This document shows, one piece after another, positions 23,812 to 34,794 of a stretch of DNA of 64,000 nt; positions within the stretch are counted from its first letter, which is position 1, and every line of letters begins with the position of its first letter. A program made the position numbers and the translations under genes. This DNA is from Talinum fruticosum (lineage: Eukaryota > Streptophyta > Magnoliopsida > Caryophyllales > Talinaceae). The stretch is from positions 2,480,001-2,544,000 of the forward strand of contig JAITYX010000066.1 of assembly GCA_021018815.1 (NCBI GenBank), in the 5' to 3' direction. Under the pieces are notes generated by a model. That model saw only the letters and a program-made list of their open reading frames with translations. It did not search any database and was not told the DNA's origin.

Positions 23812-24203
23812 TCTTCCCGCTTAAAATAAGTTCTGTCCCCAAAACTTGTAAATGAAAAAATATACACATTATTTCAAAGTATATGTGGATATTCATGTCG
23901 TCTTATGTTTCCATATGGTTTCGAGTTAAAGTATAATTTGACCATGAAAATTTGAATATAAGAACGATTTTGGTACGAAGTTGTTTGATCCTTCGATCCA
24001 AGATTTGGACTGGATACTCTTCATGTGTTAAGTTACGGGTTTTTTCCATTTATTCAACCTCTATAATATGGCACGGGTCGGATATAAGCTGAAGTTGAGA
24101 TATGTGAAAAACATTGTGGACATGTTCTAGATTGACTGGTAAAGATGATTTGTAGACCTCGGGGTTTAATTTTTGAATTATCTCATATGTAAACCAGCCA
24201 CTA
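23812..24203 (-). pseudogene. Gypsy pol C-terminus (chromovirus integrase tail)
   Basis: The minus-strand frame reads LASGWFTYEIIQKLNPEVYK, then NLEHVHNVFHISQL (about 24125-24085), a stop after IIEVE, and EEYPVQILDRRIKQLRTK (about 24015-23965). This is the GPFxIxxRIGxVAYxLxLP ... HxVFHVSxLRK ... EEPVxILDRxxKxLR order at the end of plant gypsy chromovirus integrases. gag, protease, RT and the integrase core are missing. It fixes the orientation of the flanking LTRs as minus. Confidence 0.8.
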
Positions 24204-26589
24204 GCGAGATGATTAGCGTAGTGAAAATGAAGGTCGAGAAGTCGTTACCGCCGCCCTTATCCGTGGACAGGGGCAAGACTTAAGTCGATAAATCTAAAAT
24301 TTGATCATTAGTTAACAACGAGCGCAATAAAAGGTAATACTTAAACTATAAATTTTACAAAGTGTAATTAACATAACGTTTGACCGACCGGACAACATTT
24401 CTCAACCACCATTATCCCAAAAAGGTACCACTGCGAGCCTCTACTTCGAATATTCATGACTTGTTACCTCCAACATTGTTACCTAAAATAAAACAAGAAA
24501 ACATTTTGCAAAGTGAGTCGAAACTCAATACGCCCATTATTATGTAGTAAGTTATAAGATTTTTGAGTTGAGCACGTGCATTTCAATTCATTTTATAAAT
24601 GAGGTAGAGATAATAACTTAAAACAATTGCTAATTAATTATCCGAGTGGTTGCCCTTGCGATTATCGGGTTTTCCCTAAATGTGCACATACCCAAACCGA
24701 TCAAGAAGTCCAGTTTGTTGGGGTCACATGTACAGTGTGACCAATTATGATAATTGATGATCATGATAGTAGATGAGTGGGTCCACTTTTATATGGCAAA
24801 TACTTGTTTGCAAATGTTCTTTTTTGTTGTTAATATCGACCATATCCGACCTTGATTTTTGAATGAAAACTTAAAAAGTATAATCGATGAACGTATCTCA
24901 CAGGCTGAGTTTGATTTTATTCTTAATGACTTTGGTGCAGGACCCTAAACGCGTGTTGGCCAATGGCCCCGAATAAGGTTTTACAAAATAAAATTTCGTT
25001 AAAAATCTTAGGTCTCGGTTAGTCAATCAATATTAACTTTTAACTTTAACTTATACCTTTGGTCAATAATTATGATCTATTCATATTATAGTTAACATGG
25101 TTTATGATTATATAACTAGTTGTACATGCATTATTTTATTATTTTCAATTTCCTTCAAAATATCAATTATGTATTAAGTAACCTCAATCATGTAAGCATA
25201 TAAACATTTTATTAGAAATTTGCTTCATTATTATTGAACCTAAACATGCATTATATCGCTATTCACTTATTTACTTAAGCATGTATTTAAAGTTAAAGCA
25301 TGTATTTAAAGTTAACTTATTACTTAAGTATGCTTATGTCAATATTAATTTATTACTTAAACATGCAAATGAGTTCTTTTTAATGAACTAAATTATGCAT
25401 TATAACAATATTAATCTTATTATATGTCATATTATTTTCTTTAATTACCTAAACATGTATTATAATAAGATTATTCAAAATTTGCCTTAACTAAATCATG
25501 CATACATAACTTAATTTTATTTTATAGACTAACATAATTTTTATTCTTTAATTTTAAACTTTACCTATAATATTTTTGTATGTTTATAGAAGTAAATAAT
25601 TTAAATACTAAAGCCCAAATTATAAAAACTTAGGTTTAGGGTTTTTTCCTAGGAAAAAGAGTGGAGGAAGATATCAAGAGTTGTGGTGGAGTTTAGTGGT
25701 GGTTGATGGCGTGGACTGGCGGTGGTAGGGCGGCGCTCGGCTGCAGGGGCGGTGTCGGTTAGTGGTTGAGGTGGTGGCAGGTTTTGGGTGTTTTAAGGGT
25801 GATATATTAGGGTATATAAGAGGAGAGAGAGTGTGTGTGTGTATGTGTTTGGGTGGCTGTGATGGCGGTGGGTGGTGGAAATGGTGATTGTGGTCGGCGG
25901 CTGCAGGTAGTAGAAAGGTCCGACGTCGGCTGGCGGCCAGGTGTTGGTCGGTGTGGATGTGAAGATGGAAGGGTGTTTTGATGGTTTTTGTGGGCTTTTG
26001 AGGGTTTGAAGGTATCCCCGGATGGTGGCTATATGGCGGTCGGTGGACGGTAGTAGGGGCAGCGGAAGGTGGCCAGCGGGACTGGCCGGTGATGGGTGGC
26101 GGATGGTGTCGGTGGGTGCCTGTAGTGGTGGCTGTATTTATTTACAAAAGAGTGAAAGATGGTGGTGGAGGGTTGGTGATTGAGGTAATTTTGGATGGTG
26201 TTTTGGTGGTAGGGAGGCTGGAGTGGTGGTTGGAAAGTGACGAGAGGGTGTAATGACGAGGCGGTGGACAGGACGGTCTGGTGGTGGATGGTGGCACCAG
26301 GCGGTGGGTGGCTTTGGTGGCGGTCAAAGGTGAGGACGAGGAAAGTGAGGGAGGAGAGAGAAAATGCTAGTGCAGGTTTTTAGGGCACTAATTTTTTGAT
26401 TTTTAGGCCTATTTATACTAATTGTCATATTTATCTGCATGAATTAGTTGGCAATTACATGATTTCTTGCTTTGACACCTAGCTAATGATCCATACTTAA
26501 CTTGGATGATTTGGCTTGCTTGGGGTTGTGTTTAGTGGAATTTGGTGTTAAAATTTTACTTGGCAAATTCATCCTAATCTAATTTTATT

Positions 26590-26590
<1 letters not shown>

Positions 26591-26641
<51 letters not shown>
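26591..26641. repeat. (ATT)n microsatellite
   Basis: About 17 ATT units, with further imperfect units to about 26660, inside the family-B LTR. Confidence 0.95.
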
Positions 26642-26642
<1 letters not shown>

Positions 26643-26749
26643 GTCATTATTATTATTTATTATCATTATTCATTTTTGCTATTATTTGGTATGTGGTATG
26701 TTTATTTTAAATATTTGTTTGTTATAAATAAATCGTACTAGTTTTTATT

Positions 26750-26751
<2 letters not shown>

Positions 26752-26839
<88 letters not shown>
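26752..26839. repeat. (TA)n microsatellite, ~44 units
   Basis: An uninterrupted TA run inside the LTR, at a position equivalent to the (TA)n at 31625-31689 in another copy of the same LTR. Confidence 0.95.
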
Positions 26840-26842
<3 letters not shown>

Positions 26843-27149
26843 GAATTTATATGAAAATATTTATGTTTTAAAATAGGAATTTAAATGTGGCTGATATGAA
26901 TATAATTTTATTAAACAAAAATTAGTATCTCAATAATATGTTGTGATTAATAGTTTGCAAATTATATTTTAAATTTTATAAAATATGGGTCATCCATCGT
27001 CAGTCGTTCATATGTGGGACCTACAAAAATAATATTGATACATATACATCTAATATGACATGAAAAATTTTGAAATTGAAATGCACGCGCTCATAGTAAG
27101 TTAGTGTATTATGTTAATATATTTTCTATATGTAACATAACCTCGAGCT

Positions 27150-27438
27150 ATTCACACCATTGCCGCCGATAGCATCACCACCACCACCTTTACCGTAAGC
27201 GAACCGGATGCGGAATCACCATCCCCGACTCCTATTCCCTCGAATGACTCAAATGAAGTTCGCATGGTAATTGATATTCCCAAGTCACCTGAGTTAGTAG
27301 TTATCTATACAAATGAAGAGGAAGAAGATCCGAAGGAGACCACGAGGAGCCCAAAGTGGAGATAATAGATATCGGTTCGGACTCGGAGGAGGAAGACAAT
27401 TCGGGTGACTCGGACTACAACCTCCACGGCGACCATTA
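27150..27438 (+). pseudogene. Acidic ORF remnant upstream of gypsy gag
   Basis: A broken frame with a Ser/Pro-rich start (ESPSPTPIPSNDSNEV), VIDIPKSPELVVI, and an acidic end (IDIGSDSEEEDNSGDSDYNL) that stops near 27438. I recognise no enzyme. It precedes gag by about 350 bp and may be a leader ORF of the same element. Confidence 0.45.
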
Positions 27439-27810
27439 GCTTACTCGTCTAACATCTTTTGCATAGGTCTAGAACGGCCTCGATAATCGGATTTGTAGCT
27501 AGACTTTTTGTATAGGTATGATGTAGGAAAATTAAAATTGTACGATGTAGCCAAACTTGTTGGTAGTAATCACCTACAATATTTTTAAAATCTAGGCAAA
27601 AACATATAGGATTGTAAGCTAGAAGGAGGTGTACTCTGTAAGTTATTGTACATAAACCCTAACCTTTTGTATACATCTTTGTAGTTAAATTTTGTTTTAA
27701 CATGTAAATTTCTTATAAAATAATTTTAGATTATAATAATGTACTTGTGAGAAGTATGATACTATGGGATAAGTAAATAAAATAAGAATAACTACATTTG
27801 TTTTGTAGAA

Positions 27811-28880
27811 TGTCTCGAGCTGTGAGTAACAACTAAGGAAGGAATAATGGCTATGGACAAACAGAAAGAAAACCAACCATCAACCTTGAGGTACCTGCTA
27901 ACTCACAACAGGAAAGTGACCAAACTCGGTTCATCGCCTTTGTCCACCCAAACTCATAAGAGAATGCCAACCCTATGTATTGGGGAAACCTTATCCAAGA
28001 ATTATTAAAAAGGATACCTACCCCTACGGCCTCAACTGGATCTTCCAATAATATAGAAAAATGGGTAGATAGGATGGCCTAAAACAACCCCAAAGTATAT
28101 GATCGGAAAATTGACCCAATGGAGTAAGAAGAATGGATTATAGAAAATATTTTTGCAATTATCGAGGTATCCGAAGACAAGAAAGTGGTTATAGGAACAT
28201 TTTATTTATTCGAGAGAGGGACATATGGTGGAGCACCATTAAAGGAAGATGCCAAAGACCCGAGTTTACATGGCCCGAATTTTTGAAAGAACTTAGGGCT
28301 AGATTCTACCCTACCTTGGTGTAATTTCAAAAGGAAAAGGAGTTTTTAGAATTACGAATGATGTAAAATATGATGGTGATGCAATACTCCGCTAAATTTA
28401 ATGAGTTAGCTCAATTCGCTCAGGATTTTGTGGCTACCGAGTGAATGAAGATGTTGAGGTACGAGGAAGGTTTAGCCCTTTTCATATGACACCAAATGGT
28501 TGGATAGCCGATAAAAACCACCCAGGAATTATATGAGAGAGCAACTGAAAATAGAAAGAATAAAGGCGGAACTAAGGGCTTATAGAATGGGGAATTCCAA
28601 ACGGAAATGGAATGATCGGGAAATCAAAATCGAGTGGAAATAATACGCTTAGGACAACCAATTCCAATCAAAACAAAAACCCCACTACCTCTGAGCTATG
28701 TGGAAAATGTGGTAGGACCAATCACATCACAGTAAATTGTAGAATGGGGACAAATAAATGCACCTAATGTAGAAGCGTTGATCATTGAGTATCTAATTGC
28801 CCAAAGAGACAAGGGGATGTGGAAGAGGGAACGATAAGGCCAATACCCAATGCACACTCAGGACCTGTACCAGCTAACCC
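27811..28880 (+). pseudogene. Gypsy gag remnant with two zinc knuckles
   Basis: The frame starts at an ATG (27811, MSRAVSNN) and carries many stops. The retrotransposon-gag core is recognisable in pieces: YSAKFNELAQFAQDFV (about 28387-28435), then EEGLALFI and TTQELYERATENRK (about 28515-28560). After a basic stretch come two CCHC-type knuckles at about 28700-28800: CGKCGRTNHITVNC is a complete CX2CX4HX4C, and a second one has a stop and changes. It is cut at about 28985 by a LINE fragment. Its LTR partner is unclear, because the adjacent LTR reads minus. Confidence 0.7.
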
Positions 28881-28959
28881 TATTCATATAAACGAGTATA
28901 GTTCATGAGAAAAAGAATACAGCTGATATAGGTACATTCTAAAACTCTTATTCTAAGTT

Positions 28960-29510
28960 CATAATATTTTCTTTATTTTACGCATTGACTAACCCGAAAT
29001 TCTTGTATGTACTATTATTAGTTCACTTGAGTTCCCAACTAACTTAGCAGAATACAACCTTAACCAAAATACCAAACGAGTTTTCCCAGGGTGGTAAGTG
29101 CCCATTTCTCTATAAAAAAATACTAGATGGTTGAAACTGAATACAAACTGAATTACAATATTACAAAGACTTCTAACGTTAGAAACTAAGGAAATTAAGT
29201 CTTTTGGAGGTGGAATAATAGAATTCAAAATATTCAAAAGTTGACTGCGTCGGTTCCAATGACCAAATCTAGATGGTTGAAACAAATCATACTCCTCAAC
29301 GCCAGCTCCAACGCCATAAGCTCTGCTTGTAAAGCTGATTGGGCAAACCCTGACACAACATCCGACGGAGGCCCAGTCCCATTTCCTAATCGTGCCCAAG
29401 CAAATCTCCTGGAGCATCGCCTAATGGGAGATACTGATGGATTAATCTCCACCCAAAAACTTAAATTTTTGGCCTCATTCTAAGACCCCAAAAATGCAGA
29501 ATTCACATTC
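28960..29510 (-). pseudogene. RNase H-like (RVT_3) tail of a LINE
   Basis: The minus-strand frames give SALQAELMALELALRSMICF (about 29340-29280), LVIGTDAVNFLNILNSIIPP and a YREMGTYHPGKTRLVF end (about 29110-29070). These match the AxxAEL-x-AL...D-x-x-x-x...REGNxxAD pattern of plant RVT_3 domains. The last motif is degraded. Orientation is opposite to the LINE that follows. Confidence 0.65.
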
Positions 29511-29689
29511 AATAAATACGTAATCAATTCGATAAGTCAATACTTCCTTGACTTGATAGTATATTAAAATATGCCCCTAAGGTCAAAGCACAAAATGTAA
29601 ATGTGATGTTATTCTCGTTCAAGACATATGGCAATAGGGTGGAGTAAAAAAGATAGAGATAGGGTGGAGTAAAAAAAGATGGAGTGTGA

Positions 29690-31240
29690 AGAGAGCGAAG
29701 AGAATCTACTGCCCTTCCCTCTCCCCCTTCCCCCTCCATTCCAGTTTCTTCCGAGAATGTTAACTCCCCACATCGTCCTACTGTTGGTCAACCTCCAAGA
29801 TCCCCCGTTGACGCACATGGACAACCGTTCTTTTGATAAGCTGTCCTTTATAGACGTTCTTTAAGGAAGCTCAAACTGGAAGATCTGCATGCATGAATTA
29901 GAAAATGAAATGTGGTTCAAAAATTCTCTAGTGGAAGAAGAAGCGGGGCCTAACATCCCTTTCAAGGTCAAATTTTTGTCAAGTCAGTTGAAACTACTGA
30001 GAGCTCCCTGGGCTAATACCCTCATGGGTAAGATTCTGGGAATGTATGTAAGGTATGACATTATGCAATCTAAAATCTGAAATATGTGGAAGGTTGCTGG
30101 CCCTTTGGAAATCATTGACATAGGTAAAAACACTTTTCTTTTCCGTTTTCAAAATAGTGTTGATCTTGAAAAAGTCCTTATGGGAGGACCTTGGTTTATT
30201 TTTGCCATTATATCATGCATGCTAAGTGACAGCCCAACTTTCGACCTTCCATGACCCCGTTCACCTCAATGATGGTGTTGGTTAGGTTCCCTGAACTCCT
30301 AGTGGAGTATTTTAACAAACTGGCGCTGTTTGATATTGCCAAAATTATAGGAAAATCTATCAAAGTTGATCTTGCCACTAGCACTATTCGTAGAGGAAGA
30401 TATGCTAGAGTCAGTGTTGAAATTTCGTTCGCTAAGCCCCTTGTCCCAAGATTCTGAATAGAAAATGCCTAGCAACAGGTTGTTTACGAAAACATGGACC
30501 TCCTCCTATGTCTTCAATGTGGTATGTTTGGTTATACCAGTCACAAGTGCCCTACCTCCATATCATCGAACTCCATTGGGGCAAGGTAGAACCGAAGTTT
30601 AGGAAAAGACAAAATGAGCCAAGTGGACCAGAATAATAATCACGATAGTAATAAGCATGCTGATACCTCCAACACTAGCAATAATAATGCTTTAAAGATT
30701 CAGGAGCAAAGCAATAATCCATCTACCTATTTTGGCATTATTCATGAAGGAAAAAACAAAGATGAGGAAATGTGGGCGGTTGTGTCCAGTAGATGAAATA
30801 GCAAAAAAGAGTCCAGTAGACCCAGAGTTAATTTTTCTCAGCTCCAAAACACCAATCTGGCTGGCCATAAGATGGGCCGAGCCCAAAATGAAGGGATAAA
30901 ATTGGACACATTTGAAAGGAGAATAGAAGGCCTCCACCCTAGTATTGGAAACCAGCGATCCAATTTGGACATGCAGAAAACGTATAACAAAGTGAGGCCC
31001 TAAACGAACCGAACAATCAGATGAGAACACAATTGGAAAGGAGGAGGAATTCGATCATGGTAATCATGAAGATATTATGAGGACAGCGCCCCATGCAAAC
31101 GTAAAAAACCTTCCACTAATGTACAATTAATGGAGGAAGATAGGAAGGATTGCACCCTATTTAATCCTTCTGATAGGCCCTTGCTCAACGTGTCCAAGCT
31201 CAGCTCAGACTTTATTTCGGGTGGAACGCCTCTTGAGTTA
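29690..31240 (+). pseudogene. LINE ORF1 (DUF4283 / zf-CCHC_4) 5-prime part
   Basis: The frame pieces read FKVKFLSSQLKLLRAPWANT (about 29960-30020), LGMYVRYDIM, then LVRFPELLVEYFNKLALFDI followed by AKIIGKSIKVDLAT (30280-30380), RGRYARVSVEISFAKPL, and a zinc knuckle LLCLQCGMFGYTSHKCP (about 30500-30555). This is the DUF4283-DUF4283-C-zf-CCHC_4 order of plant L1 ORF1 RNA-binding proteins. A charged, Asn-rich tail follows. Several in-frame stops are present, and the frame is cut by the solo LTR at 31241. Confidence 0.75.
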
Positions 31241-31620
31241 TGTAACAATCCATCCCTAATAATATAATTAAGTTTAATGCATTAAAGATTAGTTTGAGCG
31301 CGTGTATTTCAATTTTTGAATTTCATATTACATTATATATGTGTATATAGATATATATATCAATGTTGTTTAAAGTGTAGGAACCAGGATGATAGCAACG
31401 ACTGACGCACGACTATATTTCGTAAATTTGAAAAAATGATTCGAAAAGATATCTGTCAGCTTATCATTTCCATAAATAACTTTATTTCAATTAATAAGTA
31501 TTGTGAAGATTTTATTCAGAAAATATGTAGATTTTATCGAAATTATTATTTTAAAATGTTAATATTTTTATAATTGATTTATTTTGATTTCGAAAACTTT
31601 TGTAAAGTGAGACTAATATG

Positions 31621-31693
<73 letters not shown>

Positions 31694-34075
31694 TAATAAT
31701 ATTTAAAATAAAAATAGGATAAATTAGTATAATAAAAATATTAATAGAAGAAGGTGTGTTAAAAATTAGAAGTTAGAGTGGGTACGTGATACATGAAGAA
31801 TTGGGCCAGAAGATTAGAGTTCAGTCGGCTGACCCATTTAAAGAGAAGGCAAAGGGAGTATAAAAGCAATAAGATAACCGAAGCCGTGATTATCCTAAAC
31901 CTAAATATGATAAACTCACAGCTCTCTCTCTCTCTGCGTAGCCACCCACGCCTCTGCCTTTTCCCTGTTCCGTTGTCTCCACCTCCAACCGACAGCACCG
32001 GCGGCACTCTTGTCGCGCCGACAGCCACCGTCACCATCACCGGCACCATCATCAAACCACCCAAAATCACATGCCTCTCACTTCACTTGCCTCCTCTGCC
32101 TCTACACCCCCTTATCTTTCGCCTCAGCCACCGAAAACACCACCACGGCACCATCGACAGCCGCCGCCACCACCAGCTACCGCCCGGCAACTGCCTAGTA
32201 GCACCAACACTACCTGGGCCACCCCAAAAACATCGCTAACCGCCACTATCACCTCTGTTTCTGGCCGATTTCCGCCATCATCTGCCGCCACTCTCTGCCA
32301 CCCTTTGCCACCGGCGCCGCTCGCTACTACCGGTGACTACTTCAGCCACCGACCGTTTGTTTGACTTCTGTCACCCTCTAACTCTCAAACACCACCCAAC
32401 TTACCATCCTCAAACACCTAGATTAACTTCCTCCACCTATTTCTTAGGGTAAATTTTCAGATTTACTTCTTTTAATTCGAATATTTAGGTTGTAATCAAT
32501 TGTTCTTTTTTAGTATTATCCAAAAGAAATTGGAGATTAATGTTTGATGGTATTACGTGGATGTTTGATTGATTCATGAAATTTAGGAAAATCTTGGTGA
32601 TATTTGATACATACTTGGATATATTAAAATTAAAGGAAATTTGTGGTGAAAGATATTCATGAGTTATAAATTATTTTGATTTATTTTTATGTTTATTTGA
32701 TTTAATGGTAATTTTTGAAGAATTGAGAATAGTATATAGTAAGACGTATGGGAAGTAGGATTATTAAATTGTATGAGAATATTACACAAGGAAATAAGCA
32801 TTTTCTTGTAAGTTAATTTATGATGTTATGAATTAGAATAGGTTAGAAGATAAATACATAAATGAACGAATAAAGGTATATGTATAATAAAATAAATAAT
32901 AATAATACTTAAAGGTTTCAATAAAAGTATAAACTTCGTTGGTTTTAAAGCAAATATTATATTGTGTTAATACTAATACTATTTATTCATAGTAAATTTT
33001 TTAGAGAAAAATAAGATAAGTATTTGGTGTTAATATATATATCCATATGTATGCGTTTTTATAAAATAAAATAAAGGAATCTTAAGATTAGGGATAACAT
33101 TAATATTATTTAGTAAAAATTGACATTGTTGGTCTTCATTTGAAATAGCCTTGAAATGATTTAATAAATAATAAATAAAAATTTAATTTATTAATGAAAC
33201 TTTTATATCTCTACTTAAGGTCATCAAATATTGTGCGTTCATTCGATTCTACCCCAAAAGGAAAGAAGAACATCAACATAAAGTATGTTCATTGATCGTG
33301 TCTTTTAGTATTTCAATTATAAATCAAAGTCGGGTATGACTTATTTCAATTACAAAGAATTACTTACAAATAGTATTTGTCATCATTAATATGGACATGT
33401 TCCATCAAGTACCATTATTTGGTATGCCTCAATATTCAAGTTAGTCACACCGTACATGTTGGCCGCCTTCAACCGTACTCTCCGATCCATCCAGGTGTGT
33501 ACACATACATTTAGGGAAACCCCGATGATCGTAAGGGATCCATTCAAATAATAAACAAGCAATCGTTTTAAATTATGCTCTCCCCTCAATTACAAATGAA
33601 TTGAAATGCATGCGCTCAAGTCAACTATTTAATAACATTTTATTTCTACAGACATGTTAGTGAACGTATTGAGTTTCAACTCAAGTTTTGAAAATATTTT
33701 TCTTGTTTTGTTTTAAGTAAGAATATTAGAGATGACAAGTCGTTAAGGAATTTTGTTCGAGACTTAGGGGCTCGGCTCACAGTGATGACCTTTTGGAGAA
33801 TAGTGAGCGAGTGTTGTTGTTTGAAGTTGTCCTATGCTTTGGGTTATAATGTACTCGTTGTTTGCTTTTGTGCATAGTATAGTTTCTTTTTGTTATTGAC
33901 GGTTAAGATAATGTAATTAATGTTAAATAGTTTTGTATCCGACTCACAATAACCTTGCCCTTCCCGCGGGTAAGGGCGGCGAACGACTCCTAACTCTCTT
34001 TCCGCCTCGCTAATTATTAGTTAGCAGTTTATTTAGACTAAACTAATGATTATGGGTTGTTGGCGTTAGAAGTTC
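31236..34075 (+). mobile_element. Family-B gypsy solo LTR in LINE ORF1
   Basis: The LTR is 31241-34070 (2830 bp), starting TGTAACAATCC and ending GGCGTTAGA, with flanking 5-mers AGTTA (31236-31240) and AGTTC (34071-34075), a 4/5 target duplication. LINE ORF1 sequence resumes on the right. It carries the conserved 20-bp motif at 31295-31314 and inverted at 33599-33618, a (TA)n at 31625-31689, a leader-like CT-rich block at 31920-32440, and the GGGCGGCGAACGACTCC landmark near its right end. No internal gag-pol is present, so it is a solo LTR. Confidence 0.75.
31625..31689. repeat. (TA)n microsatellite inside the LTR
   Basis: About 32 TA units, at the position homologous to the 26752-26839 array in another family-B LTR. 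Confidence 0.95.
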
Positions 34076-34794
34076 CCACCTTTACTTGATATTGTGCCTT
34101 ATTCATTCCCCTCTGTTTCTACTCCTACTTGTATTTCACCGAATCCCACTTCATCTTCCTTTGTCAACTCTGTTCCTCCTTGCCCAACTCTTCCCTCCTC
34201 TCGATACCCTCAATGGCAACACCCTTAAATTTTGACTTTTCTCCCTCCCTCTCCCCAATCCAGCTCAACCATCGGCTCTCCTAGGAACGTCACCTATTCT
34301 TGACCTTCCCAACTCACGGTCTATGGGAGATCATGAACCTTCGCCATCGGAGACGAACTACAAAATTCTAGAGGATGCCAATCTCTCACCAAAGAGAGCC
34401 ATGCAAGTTCGACTAATCGCTGGTGGCCTGCCCCTTGCCATCCATCTTCAACACCACCCCTCCTTCCACCCCCGACTACAAGGATCCCTCCCTATTTCTT
34501 AGGAAGAACGGGAATGGAGGTAAGCATGTCAAGGCTAGACCAATTCATTATGGCCTTCACTCCTATGGAAAAATTTAAAAACCTAAAGCTAAACGGCATG
34601 TTCACTTTCAATCGTACACTAGACCCGGAAATCAAAGTGTCCCCGAAACCACAAGGCTTCAATCAAGAATTCCGTCTAAATCTAATTCAGCCTCAATCGA
34701 AAACCACACCCAATCAACATCCAAAACTAATCCTCTACCGGAGGAGACGAAGCAAAAATTTCCCACCCCTTATCCAACCATGATGAATCCATCT

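Larger units (their letters stand above)
24204..27137 (-). mobile_element. Family-B gypsy 5-prime LTR (minus), 3-prime end deleted
   Basis: The order of landmarks matches the solo LTRs at 56519-59247 and, reversed, 31241-34070: GTTACCGCCGCCCTTATCC (24244), GTGAGTCGAAACTC (24509), the 20-bp conserved motif at 24569-24588 and its inverted partner at 27074-27093. The minus-strand start is near 27137. About 80 bp at the left end are missing where pol-tail sequence abuts. It holds (ATT)n, (TA)n and a GC-rich block (25660-26360) equivalent to the leader-like block of the other copies. Confidence 0.7.

Noticed and set aside
31759..32364. Overlapping ORFs of 62-148 codons, His/Pro/Thr-rich
   Set aside because: Low-complexity CCACC-type sequence in a solo LTR; three frames are open at once.
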